Below are positions 23,882 to 36,800 of a stretch of 64,000 bases of DNA, in pieces (the first letter of the stretch is position 1; every line of letters begins with the position of its first letter). The notes below the pieces were generated by a model. The model searched no databases, was not told the origin of the DNA, and saw nothing but the letters and a program-made list of their open reading frames with translations. The translations under genes were made by a program, and so were the position numbers. This stretch comes from Nocardia pneumoniae NBRC 100136. GTDB taxonomy: Bacteria > Actinomycetota > Actinomycetes > Mycobacteriales > Mycobacteriaceae. The DNA lies in contig NZ_BAGF01000075.1 of assembly GCF_000308755.1 (NCBI RefSeq), positions 184,736-248,735 of the forward strand, written 5' to 3'.

Positions 23882-26800
23882 TCGTTCAGGAACCTTTCGA
23901 GGATCGGGCCGATGACGGCCAGTGCGTACGGATGGGTCAACTCGAGATGCCGTGCTTCGACGACCGTGTTGTGCAGGTCGCCGGTGATGAAGGGTCGCCA
24001 CGTCCGCACGACGGCGTCGTGGTCGACACGGTCTTTTCCTGCGGTGAAGAAGACCAGGTCTCCGTCGAAGACTTCCGGCCGGTAACCCTGGGCGATGCCG
24101 CTCGCGGTCTCGAAACTCTCCATGACCCGATCGACCTGGTCGGCGGTGAACATACCGGTCGCGGTCACCTGATCGTGGATGACACTCCACGCCTGCTCGT
24201 GCGTGTCTGCTGACACGTCGGCGCCGAGGTCGAACAGCTCACGCCACCCGCCGAGCAGATCCGCCATCAGTTCGCCGGGCGCGGCCTCGTCCGCGGTGGT
24301 GATCATCGCGGCGGCCAGGGCCTCCGATGTGCCGACGGCACTGTCCATCATGGCCAGCGTGCCGACCCGCTCACCATCGCGCTGGAGCCGCACCGCGATG
24401 GCGTGGGCGATAGTACCGCCCAACGACCAGCCGAGCAGGTGATACGGCCCGGTGGGTTGTACTCGGCGGATCTCCGCCACATAGCGTTCGGCCAGTTCTT
24501 CCACCGATCGCGCATGCGGTTCGCCCGCCACGACGTGGGGATCCTGCAAGCCGTAGATCGGCCGATCCTTGCGCAGATGTTCGACCAGCCCGCCGTAGAA
24601 CCAGGCCAAACCGCCAGCGGGATGGACAGCGAACACCGCGGGCTGCGGTCCGTTCGCACGCAGCGGAAGCAGCACTTGCAGGCCGGAGCCGCCCGCCGCG
24701 CCGTCGGCCCGGCTCGCCAGCGCCATCGGCGTCGCGTCGTCGAACATCCACGGCAACGCGATCGTCACGCCGCGGGCGCGCAGCTCGGTCACCACCATCG
24801 TCGCCAGCAGCGAATTGCCGCCCAGGTCGAAGAACCCGTCCGACGCCCCGACCCGCTGGACGCCGAGAACCTGAGCGTAGACGTCGCAGATCGTCTTCTC
24901 CGTGTGGGTCCGCGGCGCGGTGAACTCGCTGGCCGATTCGTCGAAATCGGGCGCGGGCAGCGCTTTCCGGTCGAGCTTGCCGTTGACCGTCAGCGGCAGC
25001 TCGGGCAACACCATGATCGCCGACGGCACCATGTAGCTGGTCAGCACCTCGGCAGCGGCTGCCCGGACCTCGCCGGGATCGATCCGCTGTCCGTCGGTGC
25101 CGACGACGTATCCGATCAGCTGGTCCACGCCGCGATCGTGGCGGTGCACCGCGGCCGCGGCCTGGGCGACGTGCGGATGACGCAGCAGCGCCGACTCCAC
25201 CTCGCCCAGCTCGATCCGGAAACCGCGCAGCTGTACCTGCGCGTCGGCGCGGCCCACATACAGCAACTCCAGTCCGCTCGCGGACTTGCGCCACCGGCCC
25301 ACATCTCCCGATCGGTACAACCGGGTGCCCTGCGGATCGAACGGGTTCGCCACAAACCGTGCCGCGGTGAGCGCGGGAGCTCCGAGATAACCACGCGAGA
25401 GTTGCCCACCGGCCACATAGATCTCGCCGACGGCTCCGATCGGCACCGGCCGCAACCGGTCGTCGAGGACGTACACCCGCAATCCCGGCAGCGGCGCCCC
25501 GATCCCGGACGCCCCGGCCTGCGTGACCTCCGAGAACGTCACATGCACGGTCGTCTCGGTGATTCCGTACATGTTCACCAGTCGCGGCGATCCCGGCGCG
25601 TGCGCGGCGAACCAACCGCTCAACCGCGACGCGTCCAGCGCCTCGCCACCGAAGACGACGTAACGCAGGGCGAGCTCACCGGCAGGGCAACCGGATTCGC
25701 GGTATCTGCGCTCCGCGTCGGCGAATCCATAGAACGCCGAGGGAGTCTGACTCAATACCGTCACGCGCTCGCGTGCCACGACGTCCACGAACGCCTCGGG
25801 CGACCTGGAGGTGTCGTAGTCGACGACGACCACCTTGCCGCCGGTCAGCAACGCACCCCAGATTTCCCACACCGCGAAATCGAAGGCGTACGAATGGAAC
25901 ATCGTCCACACGTCGTCGGGACCGACATCGAACCGCTCGGCCGCGTTCGTGAACAACGTGACCGCTTCCCGATGGGTGACCGTCACGCCCTTGGGGCGGC
26001 CGGTCGAGCCCGAGGTGTAGATCACGTAGGCGACGTTGCCCGGCCGCGCGGCGGACGTCATCGCCGTGAAGACGCCCGCGGCGTCCAGGCAATCCTCCAC
26101 CAGCACCACCGGCGCCGCGTACTCCGGCACAGCCGAGGCTATCTCGGCCGACGTCAACACCGCCGCGGGACCCGCGTCGTCGAGCACGAACCGCAAGCGC
26201 TCCGGCGGGTAGGCCACGTCCAGCGGCAGATAGCCCGCACCCGCTCGCACGACGCCGAGCAAGCCGACGATCAACTCGATCGAGCGTGGCAACGCCACGG
26301 CCACCAGCGATTCCGGTCCCACGCCATGTTCGGCGAGCCGAGCGGCCACCGCGTCGGCGCGCCGATCCAGCTCCGCATAGGTCAGCCGCGACCGGCCATC
26401 GGTCACCGCGACCGCGTCCGGCTGCGCGGCGGCCCTGGCGGCGAACAGCTCCGCGAGTGTCGTCTCCGGAACCGTGACGCCGTCGCCGCCGGAGGCATCG
26501 AACAGTTCGCGCCGCTGCGCCGGACCCACGAGGTCGATATCGCCGATGGCGACCTCCGGGCTCGCGGTCACCTCCGCCAGGACCCGCACGTACGACTGCG
26601 CGAACCGAGTCATCGTCTCTTCGACGAAAAGATCGGTGGCGTAGGTCAGCCGACCCACGATGCCGTCCGGACGCCCGTGGTCACCGAACCGCTCGACGAG
26701 TTTCACGTTCAAATCGGCCTGCGCCGGTTCGAAACCGTTCTCCACCGGCTCGACCGTGAGCCCCGGCAACTCCAACGCGGCCTTGGTCAGGTTCTGGACG

Positions 26801-27880
26801 TCGATCGTCACCTGATACAGCGGAAGATGCGCGGTCGACCGGGGCGGATTCACCGCCTCGACCACTTGCTCGAAGGGCACGTCCGCGTGCGCGAACGCGG
26901 CCAGGTCCGACTCCCGGGTCGCGGCGAGCAATTCGGTGAACGACTGCCGCGCCGACACCCGCGACCGCAACACGAGCGTGTTGACGAACATGCCGACCAG
27001 ATCATCGAGCTCGCGTTCCCCACGGCCGGCCACCGGAGTGCCCACCGCGACGTCGTCGACACCGGCCAGCCTGGACAGCAAGACGGTCAACGCGGCGTGC
27101 AGGACCATGAACACCGTCGCGTTCGACCGGCGCGCGATCGCGCCGAGGCGCGCCTGCACGGCGGCGGGGATCTCGAAATCGACCGTGCTGCCACGCATGG
27201 ACGCCACCGGCGGCCTGGGCAGATCGGTCGGCAGCTCCAGCAGCTCGGGCAGCCCGGCGAGGGTGCCGGTCCAGAAGCGCAGCTGCTGGGACATGACCGA
27301 GCCGGGATCGCGCTCGTCGCCGAGCACTTCGCGCTGCCAGAGTGCGTAGTCGGCGTACTGGACCGGGAGGACCGGCCACGTCGGCTCCGTCCCTTGTCTG
27401 CTGGCCTGGTAGGCCAGCGCGACGTCTCGCGCGAGCGGCAGCATGGACTGTCCGTCGGCGCAGATGTGGTGCACGGCGATCACCAGCACGTGTTCGGTGG
27501 CATCGAGTTGGAACAGCTCGATGCGCAGCGGGGGAGCCTGTGTCACGTCGAAGCTCGCCGAGACCGCGGCGACCGCCCGCGGCATGAGCTGCGCTTCGTC
27601 GATCCGGACCGCCGTGAGTGCGGGTACGACCTCGTCGGCGGCGACCGCGACCTGATGCGGTGTGCCGTCGGTCATCGGGAACTTGGTCCGCAGCGACTCG
27701 TGCCGGTCGACGACCAGTTCGCACGCGCGCTGCAACGCGTCCAGATCGAGTTCGCCCTTCAGCCGGACCACCAGCGGGATGTTGTACGCGCCGATAGAAG
27801 TGTCCAGCTGATTGAGGAACCACATCCGCTGCTGCGCCAGAGACAAGGGCACCAGCGCGGGCCGCGTGCGCGGTGCCAGC
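23875..27880 (-). other. NRPS module 7 (C-A-T-TE), probable threonine module and release
   Basis: C domain about 27870-26560 with HHICADGQS. A domain about 26500-24990; pocket residues D-F-W-S-V-G-M-V-H differ by two from the common threonine code D-F-W-N-I-G-M-V-H, so threonine is the best guess. T domain about 24910-24700, serine codon 24811-24813. Thioesterase about 24680-23875 with VFAVHPAGG, GWSLGGT and a C-terminal ARHLELTHPYAL histidine region. Release could be by hydrolysis or macrolactonisation. Confidence 0.87.
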
Positions 27881-30800
27881 CGCGCCCGGGCACGCCGCTC
27901 GAAACTCGCCAGGCGTGCGGCGAGCTCGGCGACGGTCGATGCTTCGAACAGGTCCCGGACGCTGATGCTCACGCCGAGCGCCGTGCCCAGCTGTGCGGTC
28001 ACCCGCGTCGCCGACAGCGAGTTGCCGCCGAGGTCGAAGAAGCTGTCGGCCGCTCCGACCCGTTCGACGCCCAGCACGGTGGCGAACACGTCCGCGACGC
28101 GTCGCTCGGCCTCGGTCCGCGGGGCGATCCACTCCCGGCCCTCGGCGAATTCCGGCGCGGGAAGCGCCAGCCGATCGAGCTTGCCGGTCCTGGTGAGCGG
28201 GAGTTCGCCGAGCACCATGCAGGCGTCGGGCACCATGTGCGCGGGCAACCGCAGTCGCGCGGCGCTCCTGACCTCGTGCGGATCCACCTCCTCGTCGCCG
28301 ACGAGGTAACCGACGAGCCGGTCGACGCCGCGCTCGTCCTTCCGCAACACGACGACGGCGTGTTCCACTCCCGGATGCCCGGCGAGGACGGCCTCGATTT
28401 CACCGAGTTCGATGCGTTGACCGCGGATCTTGACTTGGAAATCGCTGCGGCCGAGGTATTCCACGGTGTGCTCGGGTGTCCAGCGCGCGAGGTCGCCGGT
28501 GCGGTACATGCGTGAGCCCGCCGCCCCGAACGGATTCGCCACGAAAGCGCCAGCCGTCGTCGCAGGCCGGTTCACATACCCGCGAGCCAGTTGCACGCCC
28601 GCGAGATACAACTCCCCTACCACGCCGACCGGCACCGGCCGCAACCACGCGTCCAACACCACGGCCTCGACGCCGCCGATCGGACCGCCGATCGTCACGA
28701 GATCGCCGGGCCGCAGCGGATCACTGATTCCGGCCAGGATCGTGGCTTCGGTCGGCCCGTACCCGTTCAGCAGTTGCCTGCCCGGAGCCCACACGGCGAC
28801 CGTTTCCGGTGTCACCGCCTCGCCTCCGGCGATCAGCACCCGCAACGAGTCCAGTCCCACGGGCGACATGGTCGCCAGCACGCTCGGCGTGATGAACGCG
28901 TGCGACACCCGCTGTGTCCGAATCAATTCCGCGAGGTCGGGTCCGCCGAACACGTCCGATGGCGGCAACACCAGCACAGCGCCGTTCGCATGGGCCAGCA
29001 GCACCTCGTGAACCAGCACGTCGAACCCTGGTGCGGCCGCTTGCAGTACTCGCGAGTCGCTGTCGACGCCGAACCGGTCACGTTGTACCGCGGCGAAATT
29101 CGCCAAACCTTCGTGGGTTACCGCCACGCCCTTCGGTGTTCCGGTCGACCCCGACGTGTAGAGGACGTAGGCGGTATCCCGGACATGCGGGGTCCGTACC
29201 CGATCCGCGTCGGTCACCGCGGCCGCCGATCGCGCCGCGATCGCCTTCTGGGTCTGCGGGTCGTCGAGGACCAGCAGACGAACCGGGTCCGGCAGCAGTT
29301 CCCGGGACGCCTCGACCGTGAGCGCGACCCGCACCTCGGAGTCCGCGACCATGTGCAGGACGCGCTCGGCCGGATTCCGCGGATCGACCGGCAGGAACGC
29401 CGCGCCCGCTTTGGTCACCGCCCAGATGCCGACCACGAACTCCACCGACCTGGCCATCGCCAGCGCGACCTGATCGCCCGGGCCCACGCCCCAGTCGATC
29501 AACGCACGCGCGACACGATTCGACCAGGCGTCCAACTCGACGTAGGACAGCGTGCGCTCGCCCGAAACCACCGCTGCCGCGTCGGGGTTCACGACCACGC
29601 CAGCGGACAGCAACTCCGCCAGCACACACGCCCGCTCGGCATGACCGCCCGAAGCGGGCACCAGATCACGCCGCTCGCCGACGGACAACAGATCGACCGC
29701 ACCCAGTCGCGACCGCGGATCGGTGGTGATGGCGCGCAGCACGGTCTCCAGACGCGCGGCCAGGCCGGACGCCGTCCGGTCATCGATGCGGGCCCGCTGG
29801 TAGCGGATCCTGACGTGCAACTCGTCGGTCTGGTGCGCCTGCACGGTGATCGGGTAATGCGCGGCGTCGCTTCCCTCGGACGAGACCACCCGCATACCGT
29901 CGATGTCCGCGTCGCCGAGCCCGCTGCTGTCGACCGGATACGACTCGAAGACGACCAGGGTGTCGAACAGCTGGGCAGTGCCCGCGGCCGACAGGATCCG
30001 GGACAGTTCGACGTCGTGATGGTCGAGCAGGCGGGTGTTGTCGGCCTGCAACCGGTTCAGCGCGTCGTCGATGGTCCAGTCCCGCCGCACGTGCGCCGCC
30101 ACCGGAATCGTGTTGATGAACAGGCCGATCATCGACTCCACACCCGGCAGGTCGGCAGGACGCCCGGAGACGGTGCTACCGAACACCACGCGTTCGGCGC
30201 CGAGCTGGTTCGCCAGGACCATGGCCCAGGCGAACTGCACGATCGTCGCCATCGTGACCGCTCGTGCCCGGGCGAACTCCACCAACTCGGCCGTGACCGC
30301 GCGATCGAGCACGACCTCGAGGTCGATCGGGATGTCGACCGTCGCATCGGTGCGCGAATCGGCGACCAGCGTCGGTTCGGTGAACTCGCGCAGCGCCTCT
30401 CGCCAGACCTCGACGCCGGTGGACAACTCGCGCCGATCCAGCCATTCCAGGTACGTGCGATAGGACGCGGCGGCGGGCAACAGGTCGGCGCGGGCGCCCA
30501 CCGCGTACAAGCCGATCAGCTCACGCCACAGCAGCGGCAGCGACCAGCCGTCCAGCAGCAGGTGGTGGGCGGTCAGCACCAGGCGGAAGTCCTGTGGCGC
30601 CACCGCGATGAGCAGGAACCGCAGCAGCGGCGGATCGGCGGGATCGAACGGAACCGCCCGCTCGGCCGCGATCAGCTCGTCCGGCGTCATCGTGCCGCCG
30701 GTCAGGTCGATTCTTCGCCACGGCACCGCGGTCGCGGCGGGAACGACCTGCGCGGGAACGCCGTCGGCCGTCCGGACGAACGCGGCACGCAGGTTCGGAT

Positions 30801-33800
30801 GCCGCTCGAGCAGCGCCGCCGCCGACTTTTCCAGCCGGTCCTCGTCGACCACGCCGGACAGCCCGAGCACCGATTGCGCGGTGTAGACGTCGATCTCGCC
30901 TGCCGCGAGTTCGGCGTGGAAGAGCAGTCCTGCCTGCAGCGGCGCCAGTGACCACACGTCGGTCAGGGTTCCGTACCGGTCGGCGAACGCGTCCAGGTCG
31001 GACTGCGTGACGTCGACGAGCGGAACGTCGGACCGGGAGAAACCCCAGTCGTCGTCCGCCCGGGCCGCGGCGGCGATCCCGGTGACGGCGTCGACCCATT
31101 CGTCGACGAGTTCGGCGACCTCGTCGTGATCGAGCAACCGCGAGGCGTATCCGACATGCGCCGACAGCTGCGGTCCGGCCACGGTGTCCAGGATGTTCAC
31201 GTCGATCGTGACCACCGCGGCCGCAGGCATGTCCGGATCGAACGAGGCCCGCCGGTCGAACTGCTCGTCGGTCGGAATCCAGGCGAGGTCGGACAGTGTC
31301 GTGAGATCGGCCCCGACCCGGCCCAGGTTGTTGAAACTGATCTGCGGCTCCGGCGACCCGGCGAGCCGGTCGGCCGTGTCGGTGTTCAGGTAGCGCAGCA
31401 GACCGTAGCCGATGCCCTTGTCGGGGATGGCGCGCAGCTGGTCTTTCACGGCCTTCACCGCCGCGCGCGGGTCCGCGGCGTCGACGCCACTCAGATCGAG
31501 CGCCACCGGGTAGGTGTTGGTGAACCAGCCCACCGTGCGGGACAGATCCGCTCCCTCGGCGATCTGCTCGGCGCGCCCATGGCCTTCCAGCAGGACTTTC
31601 ATGCCCGCGTGCGCGATGCCGCGCCGACTGCGCCAGCGAGTCAGCGCCACGGTCAGACCGGCCAGCAGCGCGTCGTCGACGCTGCCGTGGACCGCCGCGG
31701 GCACCGCGTCGACCAGCGCCGACGTCACGTCCGCTGGCATGGACACCGTCAGATGGCGGACGGTCGACTGGGTGTCGACGGTGGGATCCAATGCCGCGCG
31801 GCCGAGCAGCGGATCGTCCGCAGCGCTCATCCGCTGCCACAGCTCGAGCTCGTCGGCGCGGTCCGCGGCGGCGTCGGCCAGCGCATGCGCCCAGCGCCGC
31901 ATCGAGGTGCCCCGCGCGGGCAGCTCGACCACTCGTCCCTGGATGACCTGCTGCCAGGCGGCGGCGAAATCGGGTATCAGGATCCGCCAGGACACCGCGT
32001 CGACGGCCAAGTGGTGGATCACGATGAGGGCGCGGGCATCGGCGTCCACACCCGATGCGGGAAGCAGGCACACGACCTGCACCATCCTGCCCTCAGCCGG
32101 GTCGAGGCGGTCGGAGGCCTCGGCGAGCGCGGCTTCCAGGACGGCGGTGAACCCTTCGCTGCCGGGCGCTTCGTCCGTGCCGAAGGTGCGGGTCAGCACC
32201 GAACCAGCGACGTCGACGGTGCTCGCGGGCACTACCTCCAGCCTGTGCGCCCGCAGCCGCGAGCGCAGCATGTCGTGCTGGTCGAGCACGGCCTGCACGG
32301 TCGAGGTCACCTCCTCGACGCGCGCGTCACCTGGCAAGCGGACCAGCATCGACTGGGCGAATCGCGGTGCCGACCCGAGCCGCTCGGTGAACCAGGAAAC
32401 AACCGGTGTGAACGGGATTTCGCCGACGCCGCCGCCGGGCAGTTCCTCGAGCGACACCCGTTCCGCGGCATCGGCGACGCGGGCCAGAGCCCGAACGGTC
32501 TTGTGCTCGAAGATGTCCCGAGCCGTGACGATGACACCCGCCGACTTCAGCCGGGACGCCAACTGGATCGAGAGGATGGAATCACCACCGAGTGCGAAGA
32601 ACGAGGTGGTCACCCCGACCGAGGCGATGCCGAGCACGTCCGCGAACGCGGCCGCGATCGTGCGCTCCAGATCGGTTTCCGCCGCGACGGCATCGTCACC
32701 CGCTGCCTGGAACACCGGTTCGGGCAACTCTTTGCGATCCACCTTGCCGGTCGAGGTGATCGGCATGCGGTCGAGCACGGTGACCGACGACGGCACCATG
32801 TGCGCGGGCAGAACCGCGGCGACGTGGTCGAGCACGGCGCTCGGTTCGACGACCGTTCCCGGTTCCGGCACGATGTACGCGGCGAGCAGAGGCTGCCCGC
32901 CGGGTCCGCGACGGCTCACGGTCACCGCGGCGGCCACCCGCGGATGGGTGAGCAGGGCGGCGTCGATCTCGCCGAGCTCGATGCGCTGGCCGCGAATCTT
33001 GACCTGGAAGTCGCTGCGGCCGACGTATTCCAGTGCGCGCCGCGCGTTCCAGCGGACGATGTCGCCGGTGCGATACATCCGGGAACCGGGTTCACCGTAG
33101 GGGTTCGCCACGAACGCGGCCGCCGTCGTGCCGCGCCGGTTCAGGTATCCGCGCGCCAGCTGAGCACCTGACAGGTACAGCTCCCCTGCGACCCCGACCG
33201 GCACCGGACGCAACCGCGCGTCCAGAACCAGGGCTTCCGCGCCCCGGATCGGGCCGCCGATGGTGATCGGTTCGGCAGGCCGCACCGGGTCGCTCATCGT
33301 GATCACGATCGTGGTCTCGGTCGGACCGTAGACGTTGTGCAGGCGGCGTCCCGGCGCCCATGCGGCGATCAGGTCCGCGGGCACCATCTCGCCGCCGACC
33401 GCAAGCATCCGCATCGACTCGAGACCAGCAGGCGACATCGTCGCCAGCACACTCGGTGTCAGGAACGCGTGCGACACCCGATGCCCGCGGATCAACTCGG
33501 CCAGGTCCGCGCCGCCGAACACGTCCGGTGGCGAAACGACCAGCGCCGCGCAGGCGGCGTGCGCCATCAACGCTTCCAGCAGCACCGCGTCGAAGGCGGG
33601 CGAGGCAACCTGCAGCACGCGCGAGGTGCCGTCGACCTGATAACGCTCGCGTTGCTCGGCCGCGAAGTCCGCCAACCCCTCGTGGGTGACCACGACGCCC
33701 TTCGGCGTTCCCGTCGATCCGGACGTGTAGATCACATACGCCGCGTCCTGGACGCGCAGTGCGCGAGCGCGATCCGCGTCCGTGACCGGGTGGTCGGATC

Positions 33801-36800
33801 GCGCGGCGATCTCGGCGGCCGAACGCGGATCGTCGAGCACCAGCCATGCGACAGCGTCCGGCAGCGACACGCGTGCGGCCGCGAGCGTGATCCCGGCCTC
33901 GACACCCGAATCGTGCACCATGTGCGCGATTCGCTCGAGCGGATACCGCAGATCCACCGGGACGAACGTCGCGCCCGTCTTCGCGATCGCCCACATCGCG
34001 ACGTGGTAGTCGACCGACCGCGGCACCGCCAGCGCGATGCACATTCCCGGCCGCGCGCCTCCGGCGAGCAGCTGCCGGGCGAGCCGGTTGGCCCGCTGGT
34101 CGAGTTCCCCGTAGGTGAGCGTCTCGGCCTCGCCGATCAGTGCGACCGCCGAGGGGTCGGCCGCCACGGCCGACGCCAGCAGATCGGGCAGCAAGCACGG
34201 CTGCGCGGCGTCGCCGCCCCTCGCCGGGACCAGCTGCTCGGTCTCCTGGGCGCTCAGCAGCCCGATCGCGCCGATCGGGCGGGCCGGATCGGAGGTGACC
34301 GCTTCGAGGACACGGACGAACCTCTCCGCCAACGACACCGCGGTCGATTCCACGAAAAGGTCGGCGGCATAGATGATTTCGCCGTCGATACCGGCGGGTC
34401 GAGCACCGTCGGCACGCTCGGTCAGCAACACCGTGAGGTCGGCCTTCGCCTGCGCGATGCCCGGGTCGAGGACCTCGACTCCGACGCCGGGCAGCTCGAA
34501 CCGGGCCGGGCGGGTGTTCTGCAACCCGAACATCACCTGGTACAGCGGCGCGTACGCCGTCGAACGGGGACGGCCGAGGACGTCGACCAGCCGCTCGTAG
34601 GGCAGATCCGCGTGCGCGAGCGCTTCCAGGTCGACGTCGCGGACCTCGGTCAGCAGTTCACGGAACGAACGGTCGTCGTGGATCCGCGTTCGCAGCACCA
34701 CCGTGTTGACGAACATGCCGACCAGATCGTCCAGCTCCGGCCTGCCGCGACCGGCGACGGGTGTGCCCACCGAGATGTCGTCGGTGTGCGCGGTGCGCGC
34801 CAGCAGAATCGCCAATGCCGCGTGCAGCACGACGAACACGGTGACGCCCTCGCGGTGTGCCAGCCGCACGATGTCGTCGTGCAGCCGCGCGGGCAGCTCG
34901 AAGCGGACGTTGCCGCCCGCCGTCGAGATGGTGGCGGGCCGCGGGCGGTCGGTCGGCAAGCCGAGCAGTTCCGGTGCGTCGCCGAGGTTTTCGCTCCAGT
35001 ACTGGATCTGGCGCGCGATCAGCGACGTCGGGTCGTCCTCGGAACCCAGCGTCTCCCGCTGCCACAGCGCGTAGTCGGCGTACTGGACGGCCAGCGGTTC
35101 CCACTGCGGTTCGCGACCGCTCACCCGCGCCCGGTAGGCGGCGAACACATCGCGGGCCAGCGGAGCCATCGACGAGCCGTCGGCCGCGATGTGATGGACC
35201 ACGAGCACCAGCACGTGATCGTCGGCCGCGGTGCGGTACAGCCGCGCCCGCACCGGCACCGTTCGCGCGATGTCGAATCCGGTCGCGACGGCGGTGCGGA
35301 TCCGGTCGGCCAGTTCCGCCTCGTCGCCGACCGGCTCCGGGTCGAGAACCACGTCCGCGGTCATCGCCGCGGCATCCTGCACGACCTGGCGCGGTTCGCC
35401 GTCGACCGCCGGATACACCGTTCGCAACGGCTCGTGCCGGGTCACCACGTGGTGGAACGCCGCCCGCAGTGCGTCGACGTCCAGTGGCCCGGTCAACCTC
35501 GCCGCGAAACAGATGTTGTATGCCGCCGAGTCGGTGTCGAGCTGGTTGAGGAACCACATCCGTCGTTGCGCGGCCGCCAGCGGGATGTTCGCTGGGCGTG
35601 GCCGCGGTGTGAGCGGCACGATCTCGCACCGGGTTCGCGGCGCGATCCGTTCGGCCAGTCCGGCGATCGTCGGCGCGTCGAAAATGTCGCGGATGCCGAC
35701 GTCGACGCCGAGGGCTGCTCGGGCTCGCGCCGCGAGCTGAGCCGCGGAGAGCGAATTGACACCGATGGTGAAGACGTTCGCGGTAGCGCTCACGCGATCG
35801 GCGCCGGTGAGTTCGGCGACCAGACGCGCGAGCACCGCCTCCCGGTCGTTTCGCGGCGAGACGAACGCCTCGCCGCTGTCGAACACCGGCTGCGGCAGCG
35901 CGGCGCGGTCGAGCTTGCCGTTGGCGGTCAGCGGCAGCGCGTCGAGCACGTGGACGCCGTCCGGAACCAGATAGGGCGGCAGCGTATGGGTGAGCTGCTC
36001 GCGTATCGCGCGGCCATCGATCACCGCGCCCGGCGTCAGCGTCACGTAGCCGACGATTCGTTCCGCCGTCGCGATCGCCACCGCACGCGCGACCTGCGGA
36101 ATCGCATGCAGCGCGGCTTCGATGTCACCCGGTTCCACCCGCTGGCCGCGCACCTTCACCTGGAAGTCGCTGCGGCCCAGGTACTCCAGCTCTCCGGTCG
36201 CCCGCCACCGGACCAGGTCGCCGGTGCGATACAGCCGCTCGCCCGCCGCGCCGAACGGGTGCGCGACGAAAGCGCCGCAGGTGAGGTCGGCACGCGCGTG
36301 ATAACCGCGCGCCACCTGGATGCCCGAGACGTACAGCTCACCGATGACGCCGACCGGAACCGGTCGCAGCCGCGAGTCCAGGACATACACCTTCATTCCG
36401 GCCGCCGGCGCACCGATCGGCACCGTCGTGGTCGCCGCGTCCGGCACGCATCGCGCAGCCGTGACGACCTCCGCCTCCGCGGGTCCGTACCAGTTCACCA
36501 GCTCCGCGTTCCGGAACACGCGCGCCGCGGCGTCGACCGTCCGTTGCGCCAGCGCCTCGCCCGCGACGAATATCCGCCGGATCGAGGGCAGGTGGGCGAC
36601 GGCGGACTCGAGCAGAACATCGAGCATCGACGGGACGAAGTGGACCGTGGTGATCTGGTGACGCGCGATGACGTCGGCCAGATACGCGGGGTCGCGATGC
36701 CCGCCTGGCTCGGCGACGACGATGTGCGCGCCGGTCTGCAACGGCCAGAACAGCTCCCACACCGCGATGTCGAACGTGATGGGAGTCTTGTGCAGCACCG

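Noticed and set aside
24403..28515. A very long open frame on the plus strand opposite the NRPS (and similar ones at 33337-37185 and 41803-44535)
   Set aside because: These are antisense shadows of high-GC coding sequence. Their translations are rich in Arg/Gly/His/Gln without any domain, while the minus strand carries intact NRPS motifs throughout.
35640..35860. Module 4 carrier protein considered inactive because GGNS is replaced
   Set aside because: The phosphopantetheine-accepting serine and the downstream helix are intact, so loss of function cannot be claimed.
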